DNA from: Candidatus Pantoea soli
GTDB lineage: Bacteria > Pseudomonadota > Gammaproteobacteria > Enterobacterales > Enterobacteriaceae
Assembly: GCF_007833795.1 (NCBI RefSeq)
Contig: NZ_CP032702.1
Span: 2,232,001 to 2,296,000 of the forward strand
Reading direction: 5' to 3'
Length of the DNA: 64,000 nucleotides
Shown here: positions 26,870-36,421 of the stretch, in pieces
Layout of the letters: each line of letters begins with the position of its first letter
Position numbering within the stretch: the stretch's first letter is position 1
The notes under the pieces: generated by a model
Told to the model about the DNA's origin: nothing
Seen by the model: only the letters and a program-made list of their open reading frames with translations
Database searches by the model: none
Translations under genes and position numbers: made by a program

Positions 26870-26894
26870 GAACGCTTTCCCGGGTAAAGGGAAA

Positions 26895-27029
26895 TCAGAT
26901 TTTGCACCCTTCGCAATCCGCTTCGTCGCTCAGATCGGCGGGCACTTCGCTGGCTTTTTCTGCCGCTTTGGCTTCCGCCTGTTCCAGCTGTGCATCGATA
27001 TCAAACTCAAACATATCGTCGTTCATCAT
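26895..27029 (-). CDS. 44-aa acidic micro-protein with C-terminal CxxC
   Basis: MMNDDMFEFDIDAQLEQAEA... ending DCEGCKI. AGGAGAACG sits right before ATG 27029 and a strong terminator follows, so it is probably expressed. Acidic N-terminus, Ala/Glu helix, then Cys-Glu-Gly-Cys two residues from the end. It is 35 bp downstream of yedI on the same strand. Family not recognised; metal or redox function is possible but unproven. Confidence 0.6.
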   Translation of the reverse strand: MMNDDMFEFDIDAQLEQAEAKAAEKASEVPADLSDEADCEGCKI

Positions 27030-27064
27030 CGTTCTCCTGACCCGTGATTAAAATTTCCTGCGCT

Positions 27065-27976
27065 TTATACCGATTTCCCGCGCAGCTTCGCAACCAGATT
27101 TACCACCAACAGCACGATCGACCCAACGATAAAGCCCAGCACCAGATTGGCACCGTTGCTTAGCAGGCTGGACACCATGCCCGGAAAGCCGCTGCTGTAT
27201 TCGCTGATGGCGTGATGCAGTGGCGTAATGCCGTGCACGATAATCCCGCCCCCCACCAGAAACATGGCCAGCGTGCCCACTACCGTCAGAATCTTCATCA
27301 GCCAGGGGGCCATTGCCAGCAGCGCACTGCCCAGCGCCTGCGCCATCCCGGAGGATTTTTCCCGCAGCCAGTAGCCCAGATCGTCAATTTTCACGATCAT
27401 CGCCACAATACCGTAGACGCCGATCGTCACCAGAATGGCAATGCCGGCGAGGATCAGGACCTGATTCAGTAAAGGGGCTTCTGACACAATACCCAGCGTA
27501 ATGGCGACGATTTCGGCAGAAAGGATGAAGTCCGTCCGTACCGCCCCTTTTACTTTATCTTTTTCATACTGGCGCGGGTCCTGCTGCGCCAGCTTATCCA
27601 GCCGCTGCTGGCGCGCTTCCGGGCTTTTTTCCGCCTTATCGTGATTCAGGCTGTGCAGCACCTTCTCTACCCCTTCATAGCAAAGGTAGGCGCCGCCCAG
27701 CATCAGCAGCGGCGTGATCAGCCACGGCGCAAAGGCTGAAATCACCAGCGCCAGCGGCACCAGGATCAGCTTGTTGAGAAAAGAGCCTTTTGCCACGCCC
27801 CAGACCACCGGCAGTTCCCGGTTGGCTTTTACGCCGGTCACCTGCTGGGCATTCAGAGAGAGGTCGTCGCCTAATACGCCAGCGGTCTTTTTCGCCGCCA
27901 CTTTACCCATGACGGAAATGTCATCAAGCAGCGTAGCAATGTCATCCAGAAGCGTCAGTAAACTGGTTCCTGCCAA
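27065..27976 (-). CDS. yedI: Inner membrane protein YedI (DUF808)
   Basis: 303 residues starting at TTG 27976 ([20 protein letters not shown]), which matches the E. coli YedI start and has AGGAAG upstream; the longer frame adds residues not found in the family. Several membrane helices. Conserved core [20 protein letters not shown]...VWGVAKGS is complete. Role unknown. It lies between the CPCC gene and the 44-aa gene, apparently as one unit. Confidence 0.92.
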   Translation of the reverse strand: MAGTSLLTLLDDIATLLDDISVMGKVAAKKTAGVLGDDLSLNAQQVTGVKANRELPVVWGVAKGSFLNKLILVPLALVISAFAPWLITPLLMLGGAYLCYEGVEKVLHSLNHDKAEKSPEARQQRLDKLAQQDPRQYEKDKVKGAVRTDFILSAEIVAITLGIVSEAPLLNQVLILAGIAILVTIGVYGIVAMIVKIDDLGYWLREKSSGMAQALGSALLAMAPWLMKILTVVGTLAMFLVGGGIIVHGITPLHHAISEYSSGFPGMVSSLLSNGANLVLGFIVGSIVLLVVNLVAKLRGKSV

Positions 27977-27987
27977 AGTAATCTTCC

Positions 27988-28263
27988 TTATTCCGGTTCG
28001 TGATCCTGACAACAGGGGCAGCGCTCAACGGCCGTCACCGTCATGTCAGCAATGCCCGCACAGTCCCATTCGACGCGCAACGTTTTCCCGTGCAGATCGC
28101 CGGCATGCAGATATTTGCTTACCGGACTTTCCGTCATCCCGCTGATTGCCTCCGTGGCCACCAGCCGATCACCCACATAAATGCGCGCGGTGGCCTGGGT
28201 GTTGACCATGCGTTCGTCGCGCAGCTGATACAGGCGTTTGACCGTCAGTTTGATACTGCTCAT
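27988..28263 (-). CDS. Hypothetical 91-aa protein with C-terminal CPCC
   Basis: Starts at ATG 28263 and ends 11 bp before yedI. It is beta-rich in composition ([35 protein letters not shown]...), with CPCC near the end ([11 protein letters not shown]). No signal peptide. It is encoded between vsr and yedI; E. coli has nothing here that I recall. The CPCC could bind zinc. Function unknown. Confidence 0.7.
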   Translation of the reverse strand: MSSIKLTVKRLYQLRDERMVNTQATARIYVGDRLVATEAISGMTESPVSKYLHAGDLHGKTLRVEWDCAGIADMTVTAVERCPCCQDHEPE

Positions 28264-28330
28264 GGTTCTGTTCCGCGTCCCAGAGAAAGAGGCGATCTAA
28301 ACGGTTATCGCCCTGAAAAGCAACACCGTT

Positions 28331-28810
28331 TCAGGGTGCTGCCCGGTAGTGATGCAGCCCCTGATGATCCATTTCGCTGCTGTGCGAGGCGGCCAGCAGC
28401 CACTCTTCCAGCCGCTCAATCAGATCGCCATCTTCCAGCCGCAGCCGGCCACGCAGCGCGCACTCCCAGACAATCAGCACCTTCCAGCCTGCCTCCTGCA
28501 ACTGCTGCACGTAGCGCTGGTCGCGCTCCACGTTGCTGTTAATTTTGCCTTTCCAGAATTCGGTGCGCGTGGCGGGCATTTTAAACAGATAGCAGTGGTG
28601 GCGGTGCCAGAAACAGCCGTGCACAAAAATGATCGCCTTCTGCGGCGGCAGCACAAAATCCGGCCGCCCCGGCAGCGCTTTATCCTGCACCCGGTAGCTA
28701 AAGCCACGATCTTTCAGGATCAGCGCTATACGCTGCTCAATCGCCGTATCCTGATTGCGGATGGCGCGCATATTTTTGCTGCGAATCGCGTGTGAATGGA
28801 CGTCTGCCAT
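28331..28810 (-). CDS. vsr: Very short patch repair endonuclease Vsr
   Basis: 159 residues from ATG 28810. Vsr nicks 5' of T in T:G mismatches produced by deamination of Dcm-methylated C. The family motifs are present: SKNMRAIRNQDTAIE, GRPDFVLPPQKAIIFVHGCFWHRH (catalytic Asp and His residues) and W..KI..N..RD. Unlike E. coli, where vsr overlaps the dcm 3' end on the same strand, here vsr is divergent from dcm with 166 bp between the starts. Confidence 0.95.
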   Translation of the reverse strand: MADVHSHAIRSKNMRAIRNQDTAIEQRIALILKDRGFSYRVQDKALPGRPDFVLPPQKAIIFVHGCFWHRHHCYLFKMPATRTEFWKGKINSNVERDQRYVQQLQEAGWKVLIVWECALRGRLRLEDGDLIERLEEWLLAASHSSEMDHQGLHHYRAAP

Positions 28811-28976
28811 GGCGTCTCCTTTTTTCGGGACTTATTCAACTTTAGCGGTTTGAGGCAAAAGCGAAAGCCAGCGGGTAAAAGAGTGCGAGCGGGCTTCCGC
28901 GTGATGGCATCCCGCGCCAATTTCCACGCCGCGCCAGGAGTGGTAGCATAGCCGCTTCACAGTTAAGGAAAAACGC

Positions 28977-30380
28977 ATGCTTGCACTTGATCCCGCCGCA
29001 CCGGCTTCGCCCTCCCCGCTCACTGCTGCTCAGGACGACGCGCTGTCGCTGCTTACTCAGGTGCTTGATATCTATGCGCCGCGCGATGTGCTCAGCGTGC
29101 TGCAGGCCGCCGGCGGACGCGACTGGAGCCTGCCGAAGCTGACCCGCATCCGCAGCGGCAAAAGCGCAGCACCGGCGCTCTCCGCAGCGGAAGTCAACAC
29201 CCTGCAGACGCTGCTGCCGTCCCGGCCGGCCCACTATGCGGCACCCGCGTTTCAGTTTGTCGATCTGTTTGCCGGCATTGGCGGTATCCGCCGCGGGTTT
29301 GAGCAGATCGGCGGTCAGTGCGTGTTCACCAGCGAATGGAATAAAGAGGCGGTGCGCACGTATAAAGCTAATCACTACTGCGACCCGTACCAGCACCAGT
29401 TCAACAGCGATATCCGGCTGGTGACGCAGCCTGCCGGGCTGCAGGATGAGCAGGCCATTTATCAGCACATCGACCGCACCCTGCCGGATCACCAGGTGCT
29501 GCTGGCTGGTTTTCCCTGTCAGCCCTTTTCGCTGGCCGGCGTCAGCAAGAAAAACGCCCTCGGGCGCGCTCACGGGTTTGAATGTGAAGCGCAGGGCACG
29601 CTGTTTTTTGACGTGGCGCGCATTCTGGCTGCCAAAAAGCCACCGTTCTTTGTGCTGGAGAACGTGAAAAACCTCAAAAGCCACGATAAAGGCCGTACTT
29701 TTGCGGTGATCATGGCCACGCTGGACGAGCTGGGTTACGACGTGGCCAATGCGCAGGACGACGGTCTGCCTGACGCGAAGGTGATTGACGCACGGCATTT
29801 CCTGCCGCAGCACCGCGAACGCATCGTGCTGGTGGGCATCCGCCGCGATACCGGTCTGAGCGCCGGTTTTTCACTGCGCGCGCTGCCGGCGCTCTACCCG
29901 GCGCAGGTGCCTGCGCTGCACCTGCTGCTGGAACCTGAGCCGGATGCCAAATACACCCTGTCCCCAACGCTCTGGCACTACCTTTATCAGTATGCCAAAA
30001 AGCACAAAGCCAAAGGCAACGGCTTTGGCTTCGGCCTTAACGACCCGCGCAATCTTAGCTGCTGCGTGCGCACGCTCTCGGCGCGCTATTACAAAGACGG
30101 TTCGGAAATTCTTATCGATCGCGGCTGGGATTACGCGCTGGGCGAAACTGATTTCCGCCAGCCGGAGAATATGGCACGCCGTCCACGCCGCTTAACGCCG
30201 CGCGAATGCGCCCGGCTGATGGGGTTTGAAGCACCGGGCGAAGCGCGTTTCCGCATTCCGGTTTCCGACACCCAGGCGTACAAACAGTTTGGCAACTCCG
30301 TGGTGGTGCCGGTGTTTGCTGCGGTGGCGCGGCTGCTGCTGCCGCTGATTGAGCGCTATCAGCAACAGAACGGCCAGTGA
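28977..30380 (+). CDS. dcm: DNA (cytosine-5) methyltransferase Dcm
   Basis: 467 residues. Motif [17 protein letters not shown], motif [13 protein letters not shown] with catalytic Cys181, motif [10 protein letters not shown], motif [14 protein letters not shown] and motif [11 protein letters not shown] are all present. A Dcm-type N-terminal extension (about 1-85) is also there. It should methylate the second C of CCWGG, the sequence whose damage Vsr repairs; specificity is inferred from similarity to E. coli Dcm. Confidence 0.96.
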   Translation: MLALDPAAPASPSPLTAAQDDALSLLTQVLDIYAPRDVLSVLQAAGGRDWSLPKLTRIRSGKSAAPALSAAEVNTLQTLLPSRPAHYAAPAFQFVDLFAGIGGIRRGFEQIGGQCVFTSEWNKEAVRTYKANHYCDPYQHQFNSDIRLVTQPAGLQDEQAIYQHIDRTLPDHQVLLAGFPCQPFSLAGVSKKNALGRAHGFECEAQGTLFFDVARILAAKKPPFFVLENVKNLKSHDKGRTFAVIMATLDELGYDVANAQDDGLPDAKVIDARHFLPQHRERIVLVGIRRDTGLSAGFSLRALPALYPAQVPALHLLLEPEPDAKYTLSPTLWHYLYQYAKKHKAKGNGFGFGLNDPRNLSCCVRTLSARYYKDGSEILIDRGWDYALGETDFRQPENMARRPRRLTPRECARLMGFEAPGEARFRIPVSDTQAYKQFGNSVVVPVFAAVARLLLPLIERYQQQNGQ

Positions 30381-30503
30381 TTCAGGGCTCCAGTTTTATT
30401 TAGGGGCGCGCGTTGTGCTGTTTTACCGGCCGGCGTGCGCCCTGTCACCAAACTGTCACTCATCAAACCAATACTCCTGTTTTTATTTTCCGGAGCTGTT
30501 TTG

Positions 30504-32099
30504 ATGTCTCTCCTTACCCTGATCACCCTGCCGCGGCGCCTGCGCGGCCGCTTCACATTGCCCCTGTGGCTGACCAGTCTGCGCAATCAGTTCCTGCTGT
30601 TTATCCTGCTGTTTTGCCTGCTGCAGTTTGCCGGTGTCCTACTGTTAAACCAACACGTTAATCAGACGCAGATTTCACTGCAGCAGGCCGGTCAGCTGCG
30701 GGAACGGCTGACGCTGCTCGATAAAGCGCGGATAGAACTGCTGACCGCGAGTGATAACAGTCACCGCGCCGGAATCTATCTGATGCAGGATCAGCAAAGT
30801 GGCTCGGTGGATAGCTGGAAAAGCCTGGCGGCCGCAGCCAGCCTCTCGCTTGATCAGGCGCGGACGCTGTTTACCGCCTATCATGCCCGGCCGGAAAGCG
30901 GGCTGGCTCAGGGCTTTGCGCTGCTGACCGATGGCCTGCAGGAGCAGTTAAAAGGCCTGGCAGCGAACGACATCAACGCCTTTTTTATGGTGCCGATGCA
31001 GGCGTTCCAGCAGCAGTTTAACGACGCCTGGTTCAGCGAAATCGCGCAGGCCAATCAGCAACTCAGCGCCGTAAACCAGACCACGCTGGATATGCTCAGG
31101 CAGAGCCGCAATCTGTCACTGGTGGTCAGCGCGGTGCTGACGCTGCTGCTGATGCTGGCCACCGGCCTGCTGATGCGCGGCGTGCTGCTGCCGCTGCGCC
31201 GGGCCAACGCGCAGCTGGCGCAGATTGCCACCGGCGATCTGCTGGCCTCCCAGGCGATGCCACGCCGTCAGTCGCTGGAAACGCGGCAGCTGTTTCACTC
31301 AATGGATACCATGCGCCTCGGCCTGCAGCAGATTGTCAGCGATATCAGCACGGTGGCGGTCAGCGTCGCTGCCGGCGCAGAAGCGATGCAGCAGCATAAT
31401 CAGCAGGTCATGCAGCAGCACCAGGCGCAGAATGCCAGCTTTCATCATTTGTCACAGCGTCTGCATCGCGTTGCGGAAGAGGTGGAAAACGGCGCGCACT
31501 TCTCGCAGCAGGCTGCCCGCGAAGCGGAATCGGCCGATACCCTGATGCGCCACTGCGCGCAGGAAGTGGCGAACGTGGAAAATCAGATGCAGCAGATTGT
31601 GGCGGCCGCAGGGGATATTGCCGGCATTGTCGGCATGCTGGATAACCTCTCAACCCAGACGCGCCTGCTGTCGCTGAATGCGGCGATTGAATCCGCCCAT
31701 GCCGGCAGCCTGGGCCGCAGTTTTGCCGTGGTGGCCGAAGAGATGGGACTGCTGTCACAGCAGAGCGGTGCCTCCACGCGGCAGATCGACGGGCTGATCC
31801 AGCATACCCGTCAGCATGTGGATGACGGCTTTGAAAAAGTGCAGGCGCTGGAGATGCTGTTTGCGCAGATCAGCGGCGCGGTATCAGGGGTGGTTACCCA
31901 GCTCAGCGAACTGCAGGCCAACAGCAGCGCGCAGAGTCATCGCGTCAGCCGGATTGCGCAGGAGGTGATTGGAATGAGCGATGAGCTGCAGCAAAATGAA
32001 GCACTGACGGCCCGTCAGGTACAGGCGGCAGCGCAACTGCGCGAACTGGCTGAGCGGCTGGCCGGGCACGCCCGGCAGTTCCGCGTCGCGTCTGCGTGA
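30504..32099 (+). CDS. Chemoreceptor-like protein with divergent signalling tip
   Basis: 531 residues from ATG 30504, which has GGAG 8 bp upstream. TM1 at about 30-52, a periplasmic helical domain, TM2 at about 208-232, HAMP, then a cytoplasmic helical hairpin. At the tip (near residue 382) the usual [20 protein letters not shown] reads LSTQTRLLSLNAAIESAHAG, and GEQGRGFAVVA becomes GSLGRSFAVVA. No NWETF tail. Residues that contact CheA/CheW are therefore altered, so it may signal weakly or to another partner. It is monocistronic between dcm and a ribbon-helix-helix gene. Confidence 0.85.
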   Translation: MSLLTLITLPRRLRGRFTLPLWLTSLRNQFLLFILLFCLLQFAGVLLLNQHVNQTQISLQQAGQLRERLTLLDKARIELLTASDNSHRAGIYLMQDQQSGSVDSWKSLAAAASLSLDQARTLFTAYHARPESGLAQGFALLTDGLQEQLKGLAANDINAFFMVPMQAFQQQFNDAWFSEIAQANQQLSAVNQTTLDMLRQSRNLSLVVSAVLTLLLMLATGLLMRGVLLPLRRANAQLAQIATGDLLASQAMPRRQSLETRQLFHSMDTMRLGLQQIVSDISTVAVSVAAGAEAMQQHNQQVMQQHQAQNASFHHLSQRLHRVAEEVENGAHFSQQAAREAESADTLMRHCAQEVANVENQMQQIVAAAGDIAGIVGMLDNLSTQTRLLSLNAAIESAHAGSLGRSFAVVAEEMGLLSQQSGASTRQIDGLIQHTRQHVDDGFEKVQALEMLFAQISGAVSGVVTQLSELQANSSAQSHRVSRIAQEVIGMSDELQQNEALTARQVQAAAQLRELAERLAGHARQFRVASA

Positions 32100-32112
32100 G
32101 GCTGGCAAAAAA

Positions 32113-32134
32113 AAACCCGTCAGGCGACGGGTTT
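32113..32134. terminator. Bidirectional terminator
   Basis: Stem AAACCCGTC / GACGGGTTT with loop AGGC, with As before it and Ts after it. It lies between the convergent chemoreceptor-like gene and the ribbon-helix-helix gene; the leftward T run (nine) is stronger. Confidence 0.85.
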
Positions 32135-32142
32135 TCAGAGAC

Positions 32143-32388
32143 TTATTTTTTCTTTTTACTTTTCTTCAGCAGCGCTCGCACCTGCTTCAGCTCGGTAGCG
32201 GAGAGCTTATCGTCCGCTTCTTCGGTATGCAGATTGTCGACCGCCGGTTCCGCAACGGTATCCAGACTGGCCTGCAGGCGGTTAACAATCTCCTGGCTCA
32301 TCGAGAGTTGATTATCGGCGGCTAACTGTTTGATCTGCTCTTTCAGCGCCGGGTCAATTTTAATGGTTAAGTTAACAGTCTCGGTCAT
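32143..32388 (-). CDS. Small Arc/ribbon-helix-helix-like protein
   Basis: 81 residues from ATG 32388, where GGAG has better spacing than for the ATG at 32394. The N-terminus MTETVNLTIKIDPALKEQIK...MSQEIVNRLQASL has the beta-strand plus two-helix pattern of Arc-family RHH proteins. The C-terminus is acidic and then Lys-rich (KKSKKKK). DNA binding is likely; no toxin gene accompanies it, so an antitoxin role is not supported. Confidence 0.75.
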   Translation of the reverse strand: MTETVNLTIKIDPALKEQIKQLAADNQLSMSQEIVNRLQASLDTVAEPAVDNLHTEEADDKLSATELKQVRALLKKSKKKK

Positions 32389-32464
32389 CTTCATACTCCC
32401 TATTGATTTACCACAACGTAGCGGAAGAGACCGAAAGTTAACAGACTGTCATAAAAATTTAATA

Positions 32465-33163
32465 CTACGCGTGTATGGCACTGAAATCCCTTAACACCGA
32501 TTCGTCGGGTGTGGTGAGATTGCCCTGCAGTTCAGCGCACAGTTTTGCCATATAGTGCACCAGAAAATCGGCGTTATACTCCGCCAGCTGGCGGCCGGTT
32601 TCTGTCTGCATGGTCTCCGGCAGGCGCAGCAGTTTCTTCTGAAAATGGTCCAGCGTCCACTTCACGTCATCCAGCTCCCGATCCCTGCCTAGCGGGTCGT
32701 CATTATCGAACAGCGGCCGGCCCAGCGCGCCGGCGGTGTAGAACACCCGTGCCAGACCAATTGCCCCAAGGGATTCAAGCCGGTCTGCATCCTGCACAAT
32801 CTTCGCTTCCAGCGTATGGGGCGTAATGCGCGCGCTGAAACTGTGGGCCTGCACGGCGTGCGCCACGCTGTCCAGCAGCGCCGCCGGGAAATCCGGGAAG
32901 TCCTGCTGCAGAATGCGGCGCGTCTCCTCTGCCGCATAGGTAGAGGCGAGATGACGTTCGGGATGGTTTTTCGGCAGGTTAACGACATCGTGAAAATAGC
33001 AGGCGGTCAGCACCACCAGCGGATCGGCTTCCGTGTTCTGCATAATGCGGTTTGCGCTCATCCAGACGCGGCGCAGGTGCGCGATATCATGGGCTTTATC
33101 GTCATGCAGCCAGTTCAGCTGCAGCCAGTGCTCATAACGTTGTTGCCAGTGAGTAAGTGACAT
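32465..33163 (-). CDS. yedJ: HD-domain phosphohydrolase YedJ
   Basis: 232 residues from ATG 33163 with AGGAGAAGCACG upstream; E. coli YedJ is 231. HD-domain metal residues are visible: H in HDIAHLRRVW, HD in ACYFHDVVNLPKNHP, and D in IVQDADRLESLGAIG. Soluble metal-dependent phosphohydrolase; substrate unknown. Confidence 0.92.
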   Translation of the reverse strand: MSLTHWQQRYEHWLQLNWLHDDKAHDIAHLRRVWMSANRIMQNTEADPLVVLTACYFHDVVNLPKNHPERHLASTYAAEETRRILQQDFPDFPAALLDSVAHAVQAHSFSARITPHTLEAKIVQDADRLESLGAIGLARVFYTAGALGRPLFDNDDPLGRDRELDDVKWTLDHFQKKLLRLPETMQTETGRQLAEYNADFLVHYMAKLCAELQGNLTTPDESVLRDFSAIHA

Positions 33164-33748
33164 CGTGCTTCTCCTGTTGTTGCTGTTATCTCGCACCGGG
33201 AAAAGTGCGCCATCCTGTCTGCATCATAGCGGCCGGATGATGACACTTTCCTGACACGCTTCCGGCGTGTGCAAAGTGAGAAAATGCGATCCCGATCATG
33301 TTATAGCGCTGTTAACAAGGAAAGCCCAGCGTGGCGTGTGTTTTCGGTATTTCCTTATTCCATTCGGGATAATTGATAATGTTTAATAATGGTTATGTAT
33401 TTATTTGCCGCTGCGGTTGTCAGAAAAGCCGCTTTTCCAGTAAATGCGGCTGTGCCCAAGCATTAAACCGGGCTAAAGTATAGCGACATATTCTGAAAAG
33501 ATTCCCATTACGGTCGTTATAACGTACTGTATAGGAGAAATTTCCGGCTTACTCATTACTGTGCTGCATGTCGCAACACGCATTTTCTTTATGAGCCATT
33601 TTTTACACCGGAAACTGCCAGACGTGCCTGATACTGAGGCGATAAATAATTAAGCAAATTGATTTAAAGCAATGATGCTCACACACGCCCGCTGTCAGGG
33701 ATGTGGCGTTGAGGTTTTCCGGGCTCGTGACATAACAAGAGGTAAATA
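33164..33748. other. 585-bp intergenic region, no confident gene
   Basis: AT-rich spacer between yedJ and the phage-type gene. A 34-codon frame at 33379-33483 (MFNNGYVFICRCGCQKSRFS...) with five Cys is the only notable coding possibility; it lacks a clear ribosome site. A ribosome-site-like TAGGAG at 33531 is not followed by a start codon. Confidence 0.4.
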
Positions 33749-34429
33749 ATGAAAGAACGGCCGATTCTTTTTTCCGAACAGCGGGTCCGCGCCCTGTTGG
33801 TTGGCCAGCAAACACAGACCCGGCGCATTATGAAGACTCAGGCCTTTGGCCCGGGTCAGGATCATCACGAAGGTGTTCACGCGTTTGACGTTAAAGCCAA
33901 CCATCTGCACGGCTATAAGCTGATGTCGATGTCCGATATCAGCGCGCACTGCCCGTTCGGACAGGTGGGCGATCGCCTGTGGGTGCGTGAAACCTGGCGT
34001 GGCCCAATCGTGCCGGAAGATCAGCTGGCGGAGTATGACCGCGATGCGCAACCGTTTCGCAATCCGGCGTACTGCCAGTACCGTGCTGACAGCAATGAAC
34101 TGGGCCAGCTGGACGAAAACCTGCAGGATGCCGAACAGTTTGGCTGGCAGACCGCCATCCACATGCCGCGCTGGGCCAGCCGTATCGATCTGGAAATTAC
34201 CGCAGTACGTGCTGAGAAGATTCAGGACATCAGCGAAGATGACATCATGGCGGAAGGTGTACAGACTGACTCCCACTTCCTTAACAACTTCTTTACCATG
34301 AATATGAATTCGGAATCGCCGAAAGAAGCCTATCGCAAAGCGTGGCAGAAGCAGTATGGCGCCACCAGCTGGGAAGTGAACCCGTGGGTGTGGGTTATTG
34401 AGTTTCAGCGCATTGCGCGTGAAAGCTGA
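33749..34429 (+). CDS. Phage-type protein of the KERPILFS / ASCH-like family
   Basis: 226 residues from ATG 33749, with AGAGGT upstream. It resembles proteins common in lambdoid prophages and annotated as morphogenetic or ASCH-like: KERPILFSEQRVRALLVGQQTQTRRI, GDRLWVRETW, HMPRWASRIDLEIT, DISEDDIMAEGV and NPWVWVIEF. No other phage genes adjoin it, so it is probably a domesticated or stranded copy. The ASCH fold suggests RNA or nucleotide binding; the role is not established. Confidence 0.72.
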   Translation: MKERPILFSEQRVRALLVGQQTQTRRIMKTQAFGPGQDHHEGVHAFDVKANHLHGYKLMSMSDISAHCPFGQVGDRLWVRETWRGPIVPEDQLAEYDRDAQPFRNPAYCQYRADSNELGQLDENLQDAEQFGWQTAIHMPRWASRIDLEITAVRAEKIQDISEDDIMAEGVQTDSHFLNNFFTMNMNSESPKEAYRKAWQKQYGATSWEVNPWVWVIEFQRIARES

Positions 34430-34629
34430 TTAACCGGCCACTGCCTGCCCTCTTCAGGCCGCGCCGTGACGCGGCCTGCGTTTTATCTGCCGGTCAAATC
34501 TCCGCTTTGCCACGTCAGTCACAGACAAATCCGACACTTACAGGTTGAATATTGCGCTCCTGTTTCGCGCAGACCGTGCAGGCGGCGCTGCACCAGAATT
34601 CCTTTTCGCCCAGCCCAGTGAGAAACCCA

Positions 34630-35406
34630 ATGTTCAGATGGCCGTGGAGTGCGCAGATTGAAGCTTCCGTTGCCGCGCTGCCGTGGCAAGCGGCGCTGGC
34701 GCAGCCGATTTTTTCCCTGCTGACGGATGATGAACAGCTGGCCCTGATCGCGCTGGCCCGGCGTTTTCTGCAGCAGAAAAAAATCACGCCGCTGCAGGGC
34801 CCTGAGCCGGATGCGCTTTTGCTGGCACGGCTGGCGCTGCTGTTCTGCCTGCCGGTGCTGAAACTGGGCCTGGAGTGGCTGGACGGTTTTCATGAGGTGC
34901 TGATTTACCCGGCCCCGTTCAGCGTGGATGACCGCTGGGAGGATGACCACGGCCTGGTGCATCAGGCCAGCGCGGTGCATGCGGGACAAAGCTGGACCCA
35001 GGGGCCGATAGTGCTTAACACGCTGGATATTCTCGATGCCTTTGACCTCTCCGGCTACAACCTGGTGATTCATGAAGTGGCGCACAAACTGGATGCGCGC
35101 GGCAGCGGCTATACCAGCGGCATTCCGGCGATTCCCCTGCGGGACGTCGCCGGCTGGGAAAAAGATCTGCTGCAGGCGATGCAGGAGATTGAAGCCGAAG
35201 TGGACAGTGTCGGAGAACAGGCGGCCACTATCGATCCTTACGCCGCCAGCGATCCGGCGGAGTGTTTTGCCGTGCTGTCAGAATATTTTTTCAGCGCGCC
35301 CGATCTGCTGATGCAGCGCTTTCCGGCCATGTACCAGCATCTGAAGCAGTTTTACCGGCAGGATCCCGGCGCCCGGCTGGCGCGTTCAGCACCGGAATCT
35401 GCTTAA
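34630..35406 (+). CDS. mtfA: Mlc titration factor A, zinc peptidase
   Basis: 258 residues from ATG 34630 ([19 protein letters not shown]). MtfA sequesters the glucose repressor Mlc and has aminopeptidase activity. The zinc motif HEVAHKLD is at residues 148-155. The downstream acidic region [14 protein letters not shown] supplies further active-site residues. As in E. coli it precedes an asn tRNA. Confidence 0.93.
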   Translation: MFRWPWSAQIEASVAALPWQAALAQPIFSLLTDDEQLALIALARRFLQQKKITPLQGPEPDALLLARLALLFCLPVLKLGLEWLDGFHEVLIYPAPFSVDDRWEDDHGLVHQASAVHAGQSWTQGPIVLNTLDILDAFDLSGYNLVIHEVAHKLDARGSGYTSGIPAIPLRDVAGWEKDLLQAMQEIEAEVDSVGEQAATIDPYAASDPAECFAVLSEYFFSAPDLLMQRFPAMYQHLKQFYRQDPGARLARSAPESA

Positions 35407-35462
35407 ATCGCGATCGCTTTGTATTATTGCCAGCCAGTTGAATACAAATGTGTTTTTTGCTG

Positions 35463-35491
35463 TTGACACACCACAGGGGTGCCATTAATAT
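35463..35491 (+). promoter_or_regulatory. tRNA-Asn promoter 1
   Basis: TTGACA (35463-35468), 17-bp spacer, TAATAT (35486-35491), 18 bp before the tRNA 5' end. Consensus -35. Confidence 0.8.
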
Positions 35492-35509
35492 GCGCCTCGT
35501 TCACACGAT

Positions 35510-35585
35510 TCCTCTGTAGTTCAGTCGGTAGAACGGCGGACTGTTAATCCGTATGTCACTGGTTCGAGTCCAGTCAGAGGAGCCA
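35510..35585 (+). tRNA. tRNA-Asn(GTT), copy 1
   Basis: 76 nt, equal to the E. coli tRNA-Asn as recalled. The anticodon is GTT within CTGTTAATC. Acceptor stem TCCTCTG / CAGAGGA, T-loop GGTTCGAGTCC, encoded CCA. Its 3' end is repeated at 44357, marking it as the attachment point of the Rhs island. Confidence 0.97.
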
Positions 35586-35632
35586 GATTCAGAAAAGCCC
35601 GCTCAGGGAAACCCGAGCGGGCTTTTTGCTTT
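35562..35632 (+). repeat. Left direct repeat of Rhs island (tRNA 3' end + terminator)
   Basis: 71 bp from the tRNA T-arm (GTTCGAGTCC) through the terminator to GCTTTTTGCTTT. The same 71 bp recur at 44357-44427 with two substitutions. att-like duplication inferred. Confidence 0.8.
35593..35627 (+). terminator. tRNA-Asn 1 terminator
   Basis: Stem AAAAGCCCGCTC / GAGCGGGCTTTT (35593-35604 with 35615-35626) followed by Ts. Confidence 0.88.
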
Positions 35633-35965
35633 CTGTCAATTGGTTAACCCTTCAAGCTTGTCCGCACAGGCTCTTAAAAACCCTCAGCTATACCCTTTTG
35701 CAGGTAAAAATACGGTTGAAACTGAATCGTTAATTTTCATCAAAATGTAAGTATCGATCGATTTTACAGATCGATAATTCGATGAGTCGTGTGATTAATC
35801 GACTGCTTTTGTATTTCAGGGCAGATATTTGCTCAACCAGCCTGCTTCTGAAAAGGTGTCTGACTCAGAACACGCAGCTTCCGCAGGCAAATAAAACCTC
35901 TGTATAGCAAGCCGTCTGCCCCTGTGGCACACTTAAACCGTCCTGAAGCATACGGAAGCTGCTTA
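35633..35965 (+). other. Left end of island, upstream region of the Eag-Rhs operon
   Basis: 333 bp without a supported gene. It includes nested ATCGAT repeats (ATCGATCGATTTTACAGATCGAT at about 35753-35775) and presumably the promoter for the Eag/Rhs genes. No integrase or excisionase gene is found here. Confidence 0.5.
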
Positions 35966-36403
35966 ATGTCTGAAAATCTCCCTCTCTGCGTTTTTACCGA
36001 AGGCCGCATCACCCTTCCCGATCACTATCAGGATCGCACCGTTAATGTCTTCGCCTTTCCCGGTGAGAATACGCCTGCTTTTAACATCTCCCGCGATTCG
36101 CTGAATGATGTCGAAACGCTGTCTGCTTACATTGATCGACAGTTAACGCTGATGCAGAAGCATCTGAAAGGCTGGAAGCAAACCGAACGGGTGCCTGCTG
36201 TGCTAGGCAATAACCTGTTGCAGGGTGAATGTGTGCATGCCAGCTACCTGCGTGACGGTAAGCGGATTTTCCAGCAACAGGCGGTATTCAACACCTCTGA
36301 AAACCACGTTCTGGTATTCACAATGACCTGCACCGCGATACTAACGGCCGGGAACAATCAACAGTTCCAGGCTCTGCTTGCCAGCTTTTCTTTTAACACC
36401 TGA
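35966..36403 (+). CDS. Eag chaperone (DUF1795) for Rhs effector
   Basis: 145 residues from ATG 35966 (MSENLPLCVFTEGRITLPDH). DcrB/DUF1795-like beta-rich fold: FNISRDSL...ETLSAYIDRQLTLMQKHLKGW and a C-terminal LVFTMTCTA strand. Eag proteins bind the N-terminal membrane helices of Rhs effectors and load them onto the type VI secretion VgrG-PAAR spike. It lies 18 bp upstream of the Rhs gene, as expected for its partner. Confidence 0.85.
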   Translation: MSENLPLCVFTEGRITLPDHYQDRTVNVFAFPGENTPAFNISRDSLNDVETLSAYIDRQLTLMQKHLKGWKQTERVPAVLGNNLLQGECVHASYLRDGKRIFQQQAVFNTSENHVLVFTMTCTAILTAGNNQQFQALLASFSFNT

Positions 36404-36421
36404 CAATTAAGGAACGTTGTT

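Noticed and set aside
33379..33483. 34-codon Cys-rich frame
   Set aside because: No convincing ribosome site, promoter or terminator; kept only as a note in the intergenic entry.
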